Part shown: piece by piece, positions 7,963 to 10,432 of the stretch
Layout of the letters: each line of letters begins with the position of its first letter
How positions within the stretch are numbered: position 1 is the stretch's first letter
NCBI GenBank assembly: GCA_026986055.1
Contig: JALSPH010000168.1
Span: 1 to 10,432 of the forward strand
DNA length: 10,432 bases
DNA from: Campylobacterales bacterium
GTDB lineage: Bacteria > Campylobacterota > Campylobacteria > Campylobacterales > Hydrogenimonadaceae
Direction: 5' to 3'
Notes under the pieces: model-generated
Seen by the model: the letters and a program-made list of their open reading frames with translations, nothing else
Databases searched by the model: none
What the model was told of the DNA's origin: nothing
Made by a program: the position numbers and the translations under genes

Positions 7963-8039
7963 GGGCCAATAGCTCAGTTGGTTAGAGCATCCGGCTCATA
8001 ACCGGATGGTCCCAGGTTCGAGTCCTGGTTGGCCCACCA
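7963..8039 (+). tRNA. tRNA-Met (anticodon CAT), elongator type
   Basis: A complete 77-nt cloverleaf can be folded by eye. The acceptor arm is GGGCCAA paired with TTGGCCC, the D stem GCTC with GAGC, the anticodon stem TCCGG with CCGGA around loop CTCATAA (anticodon CAT at 7997-7999), and the T arm CCAGG-TTCGAGT-CCTGG. CCA is encoded at 8037-8039. The first acceptor pair is intact and the anticodon stem lacks the three consecutive G-C pairs next to the loop of initiator tRNA, so it is not tRNA-fMet. A CAT anticodon is also used by tRNA-Ile2 after lysidine modification by TilS; elongator Met is favoured by general resemblance but not proven. It starts 6 nt after the rodA stop. Confidence 0.93.
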
Positions 8040-8064
8040 CTTCAAACCCCCTTAACCATTTATC

Positions 8065-8102
8065 ACCGATTCAATAAACGGCGTCGGATACACCGTCTCG
8101 GT
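8065..8102. terminator. Weak imperfect hairpin in the convergent gap
   Basis: The 70-nt gap between tRNA-Met and gltA (8040-8109), where transcription converges, contains ACCGA/TCGGT arms (8065-8069 and 8098-8102) enclosing ACGG/CCGT arms (8078-8081 and 8093-8096). The two stems are separated by an asymmetric 8:1 internal loop. The plus strand then reads CTGATTTT. Short stems and a poor T-run make it a doubtful terminator. I see nothing else in the gap. Confidence 0.2.
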
Positions 8103-8109
8103 CTGATTT

Positions 8110-9381
8110 TCAAGGAACACTTCTTCTTGTTTTGCCGATATAGCGCTGCCTTGGGCGGTATATCTTCTGCTTCGGATCTTTCTTCTGCTCTATAAGGTGT
8201 GTTATCCACCCTACGGTACGCCCTATGACGAAGATAGGAGTGAACATCTTTTTTCTGATCCCCAACGCTTCCAAAATCGTTCCTGAGTAGAAGTCGATAT
8301 TTGGGTAGAGGTTTCTCTTTACGAAATACTCGTCACTCAAAGCTATCTCTTCGACTCTGTCTGCTATCTCTATCAGCTTCGAACTTATACCTATCGTATC
8401 TCTAAGCTCGTCTCTTAGCTCCTTCAACACTCTTGCACGCGGGTCGAAGTTTTTGTATACCCGGTGTCCGAAGCCCATGAGCCTGAATGGGTCGTCGGGG
8501 TCTTTCGCCCTTTTGATGAACTCATCGACTTTTTCGACGCTTCCTATCATCTCAAGCTGCGCTATGACAGACTCGTTGGCTCCACCGTGGGCCCTTCCCC
8601 AAAGAGCGTTGATACCGGCGACAACCGCCGCATAGGGGTGGGCTCCGGTAGATCCTACAGCACGCACCGTCGTGGTCGATGCATTCTGCTCATGGTCTGC
8701 ATGAAGCATGAATATCTTGTCGAGCGCCCGTACTTCGACATCGGTTACTTCCGTCTTCCCGGTCGGAAAGGCCCTCATCATATATAGAAAGTTTTCGGTG
8801 AAGTAGCGATCCATATCGGGGTATATGAGCGGGTAACCCATGGAGTGGCGATAGGTAAAGGCCGCCAAAGTCGGCATCTTGGCGATAATCCTGCGCGCCA
8901 TCTCCATGAACTCTTCATCCTCTTTTACATTCAGGTGCTGGTGGTGGAAGGCACTGAGCGCCGAGACGGCCGAAGATAGAATGGCCATAGGGTGGCCATT
9001 GTCCGGAAATGCCCTGAAAAGATACTTTATTCCTTCATGCGGATAGCTTTTCGTTCTTATATCCTGCTCGAAATCTTTATACTCCCGCTCGCCCGGCAGT
9101 TCGCCATGCAGAAGAAGGTAGCACACCTCTATATAGTTCTTCTTTTCGGCCAGCTCCTCTATCGGGTAGCCTCTGTAGAGAAGTTCCCCTTTCTCGCCGT
9201 CGATATAGGTTATAGCCGACTGGCATGTAGCCGTCTCCGTCAGGCCGTTATCGTACGTATAGGCGCCGATTTCCCTTTTGAAGCCGGAAATATCGACTAC
9301 CGGAGCGCCCAAAGTGGACTCCAGCAACTCGAACTCACCGCTTTGACCAGTTTTTTCGTTCTTTATCGTAAGTTTAGCCAT
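8110..9381 (-). CDS. gltA: Citrate synthase
   Basis: Condenses oxaloacetate and acetyl-CoA to citrate, the entry step of the TCA cycle, in the cytoplasm. The product of 423 residues has the length of the Gram-negative hexameric enzyme (E. coli GltA, 427). The catalytic triad is in place: His265 in RAHGGANE, His306 in GFGHRVYKNFDPRAR and Asp363 in NIDFYSG, which line up with E. coli His264, His305 and Asp362. HADHEQNAST (227-236) is another family signature. The C-terminus reads RPRQRYIG and stops soon after, at SVP; many homologues have a hydrophobic residue at the fifth position of that motif and a few more residues. The start at 9381 is fixed by an excellent Shine-Dalgarno sequence. It lies 14 nt behind mqo, whose product supplies its substrate, so the two are probably co-transcribed. 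Confidence 0.97.
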   Translation of the reverse strand: MAKLTIKNEKTGQSGEFELLESTLGAPVVDISGFKREIGAYTYDNGLTETATCQSAITYIDGEKGELLYRGYPIEELAEKKNYIEVCYLLLHGELPGEREYKDFEQDIRTKSYPHEGIKYLFRAFPDNGHPMAILSSAVSALSAFHHQHLNVKEDEEFMEMARRIIAKMPTLAAFTYRHSMGYPLIYPDMDRYFTENFLYMMRAFPTGKTEVTDVEVRALDKIFMLHADHEQNASTTTVRAVGSTGAHPYAAVVAGINALWGRAHGGANESVIAQLEMIGSVEKVDEFIKRAKDPDDPFRLMGFGHRVYKNFDPRARVLKELRDELRDTIGISSKLIEIADRVEEIALSDEYFVKRNLYPNIDFYSGTILEALGIRKKMFTPIFVIGRTVGWITHLIEQKKDPKQKIYRPRQRYIGKTRRSVP

Positions 9382-9387
9382 TTTTTT

Positions 9388-9395
9388 CCTCCTTC
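9388..9395 (-). promoter_or_regulatory. Strong ribosome binding site of gltA
   Basis: GAAGGAGG on the minus strand begins directly after the mqo stop codon and is followed by six A residues before the ATG. The 14-nt intergenic gap consists of only this site and the A-run, so gltA depends on transcription from upstream. Confidence 0.8.
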
Positions 9396-10432
9396 TTAAC
9401 CCGCCGAAGCAACATAACCGGGCATCCTGTTCAGCGCCAAAACCTGCGCCTCCTCACTTCCCAAAAGATCTTTTTCAAGAGCACTCTTCTCAAATCCGCA
9501 CCCTAAATAGTCCACTATCAGTTCGACATCTTTGAGTGCGTTACCAAGACAACTTGTCGCACCCGGTGAAGGCGTCATATTGAAGACGATACCCTCTTTC
9601 GTATCAATTTTAGCTTCACCGAGAAGCAGCTTTTTCTCTCTTTTATCGATTATCTGAGGTCTTAAACCCCCTACATGCTCCGCAAACTCTATGTCACTCT
9701 CCGTAAGAGTCGGAATAATCTTTTTCGCCTCTTTCAGAAAGAGTCCCTTTCGTATGCCGGGAACCTCGTACATCATATTTTTCAAGACATAATCTCTTAT
9801 ATCCTCATCCGAGAGAAGATCGTAGAAGACTTTCATAACCGATTTGTCGGGTTTCAAAGATGAGAAAAACTCAAGATAGGTATTCTCTCTGTAACGCTCC
9901 AGTTTCGGAAGTGCAAGTGCGGTAGGACCGAACCTGGTTTTCCCCTTTTCGAGAATGTCTGGGTCTCCGTGAATAGCCGCGAAAGGGAGCTTGTCGTTTT
10001 GTACGGTGTAGACTTTCGAACCGAGAATGGAAGCCGGCGCGTAGTAGAAACTTCCGCCTATAGGCAGACATGCATACTCTTTTCCATAACCCATTTTGTG
10101 CGCATGCAAAAGAGAGTGTGCACCTGCATTTACTACGACATAATCTGCAAAATATTTACCTTTCGGCGTCAAAAGCTGGAACTTGTCGCCGAGTTTCTCT
10201 ATCTGGTAGACTTCACAATCAAGATGAACGTCACACACACCTTTCGTCTCTTTTTTTGCGTTGTCGGCGAAGGTTTCGGCTATAGCCCCGAAATCGACTG
10301 CACAATACTCGTTGAGTGCCCCCATAGCGACTATATCTTCATCTCTTCCTTCCACGAGCTTTGGCTCTATCGAAGCGAGGTCATCTTTTGAAAAGAGTTC
10401 CAAATATGGGTAGAGCTGCTTGAATCTCTCAT
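9396..10432 (-). CDS. mqo: Malate:quinone oxidoreductase, 5' end outside window
   Basis: FAD-dependent, membrane-associated oxidation of malate to oxaloacetate with electrons passed to the quinone pool. The visible part is the C-terminal 344 codons. Reading stays open to the window edge (ERFKQLYPYLELFSKDD at its start), so the TTG at 10403 is an internal codon and not a start; the N-terminal FAD-binding Rossmann motif lies beyond the edge. Supporting features are VVVNAGAHS, GGSFYYAP, FGPTALALPKLERY, the HVGGLRPQIID segment, and the C-terminal TPSPGATSCLGNA, which resembles the FAD-contacting end of Campylobacter/Helicobacter-type Mqo (about 450 residues) rather than the longer E. coli enzyme. 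Related FAD oxidoreductases such as L-2-hydroxyglutarate oxidase share parts of this fold. The adjacent gltA makes malate the most likely substrate. Confidence 0.85.
   Translation of the reverse strand, partial: ERFKQLYPYLELFSKDDLASIEPKLVEGRDEDIVAMGALNEYCAVDFGAIAETFADNAKKETKGVCDVHLDCEVYQIEKLGDKFQLLTPKGKYFADYVVVNAGAHSLLHAHKMGYGKEYACLPIGGSFYYAPASILGSKVYTVQNDKLPFAAIHGDPDILEKGKTRFGPTALALPKLERYRENTYLEFFSSLKPDKSVMKVFYDLLSDEDIRDYVLKNMMYEVPGIRKGLFLKEAKKIIPTLTESDIEFAEHVGGLRPQIIDKREKKLLLGEAKIDTKEGIVFNMTPSPGATSCLGNALKDVELIVDYLGCGFEKSALEKDLLGSEEAQVLALNRMPGYVASAG

Noticed and set aside
7931..7997. CCGGCTC present both at the end of rodA (7931-7937) and in the tRNA anticodon arm (7991-7997)
   Set aside because: A 7-nt match over this distance is easily chance; there is no flanking similarity to suggest an attachment site or partial tRNA duplication.
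7963..8039. tRNA gene as an integration site for a mobile element
   Set aside because: No integrase, no direct repeat of the tRNA 3' end and no foreign-looking genes nearby; gltA follows directly.
10401..10403. TTG at 10403 as the start of mqo
   Set aside because: The frame stays open to the window edge with family-like sequence (ERFKQLYPYLEL), and the FAD-binding N-terminus is missing, so the gene begins outside the window.

Overview
The window looks like chromosomal core sequence from a Campylobacterota (epsilonproteobacterial) genome with a fairly balanced base composition, richer in G+C than Campylobacter or Helicobacter. Three things point there. The gene order matches the Campylobacter jejuni neighbourhood that I recall as Cj1274c-Cj1282 (pyrH, M23-family protein, ftsX, ftsE, trmB, fibronectin-domain lipoprotein, pseudouridine synthase, rodA). 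TrmB has the long form typical of this phylum. The Mqo is of the Campylobacter/Helicobacter type. I cannot name the genus.

Layout. Positions 1-6794 hold seven genes, all on the minus strand and transcribed from right to left: rluD, an flpA-like lipoprotein, trmB, ftsE, ftsX, an EnvC-like gene and pyrH (cut by the window edge). From rluD to the EnvC-like gene the genes overlap or lie within 8 nt of each other, so they look like one transcription unit. pyrH is set off by 76 nt that contain a promoter-like sequence. rodA (6835-7956) diverges from rluD across about 40 nt. An elongator-type tRNA-Met (7963-8039) follows rodA by 6 nt and appears to have its own promoter inside the end of rodA. After a 70-nt convergent gap come gltA (8110-9381) and the end of mqo (9396 to the window edge), transcribed as an mqo-gltA pair on the minus strand.

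How the genes work together. FtsE, FtsX and the EnvC-like protein form a recognisable module: an ABC-type ATPase, its membrane partner, and a periplasmic coiled-coil activator of cell-wall amidases at the division site. RodA is the peptidoglycan polymerase of the elongation machinery. RluD, TrmB and tRNA-Met belong to RNA modification and translation, and PyrH makes UDP for RNA and cell-wall precursors. Mqo and GltA catalyse consecutive steps, malate to oxaloacetate to citrate, with electrons entering the quinone pool.

I found no mobile element, CRISPR array, phage gene or evidently new system; this is an ordinary, conserved housekeeping region. The points most worth a second look are a near-exact copy of the C. 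jejuni FlpA fibronectin-binding nonapeptide in the lipoprotein, complete loss of zinc ligands in the LytM domain of the EnvC-like protein, an 86-nt same-strand overlap of rluD and flpA, and promoters embedded in the rodA coding sequence.
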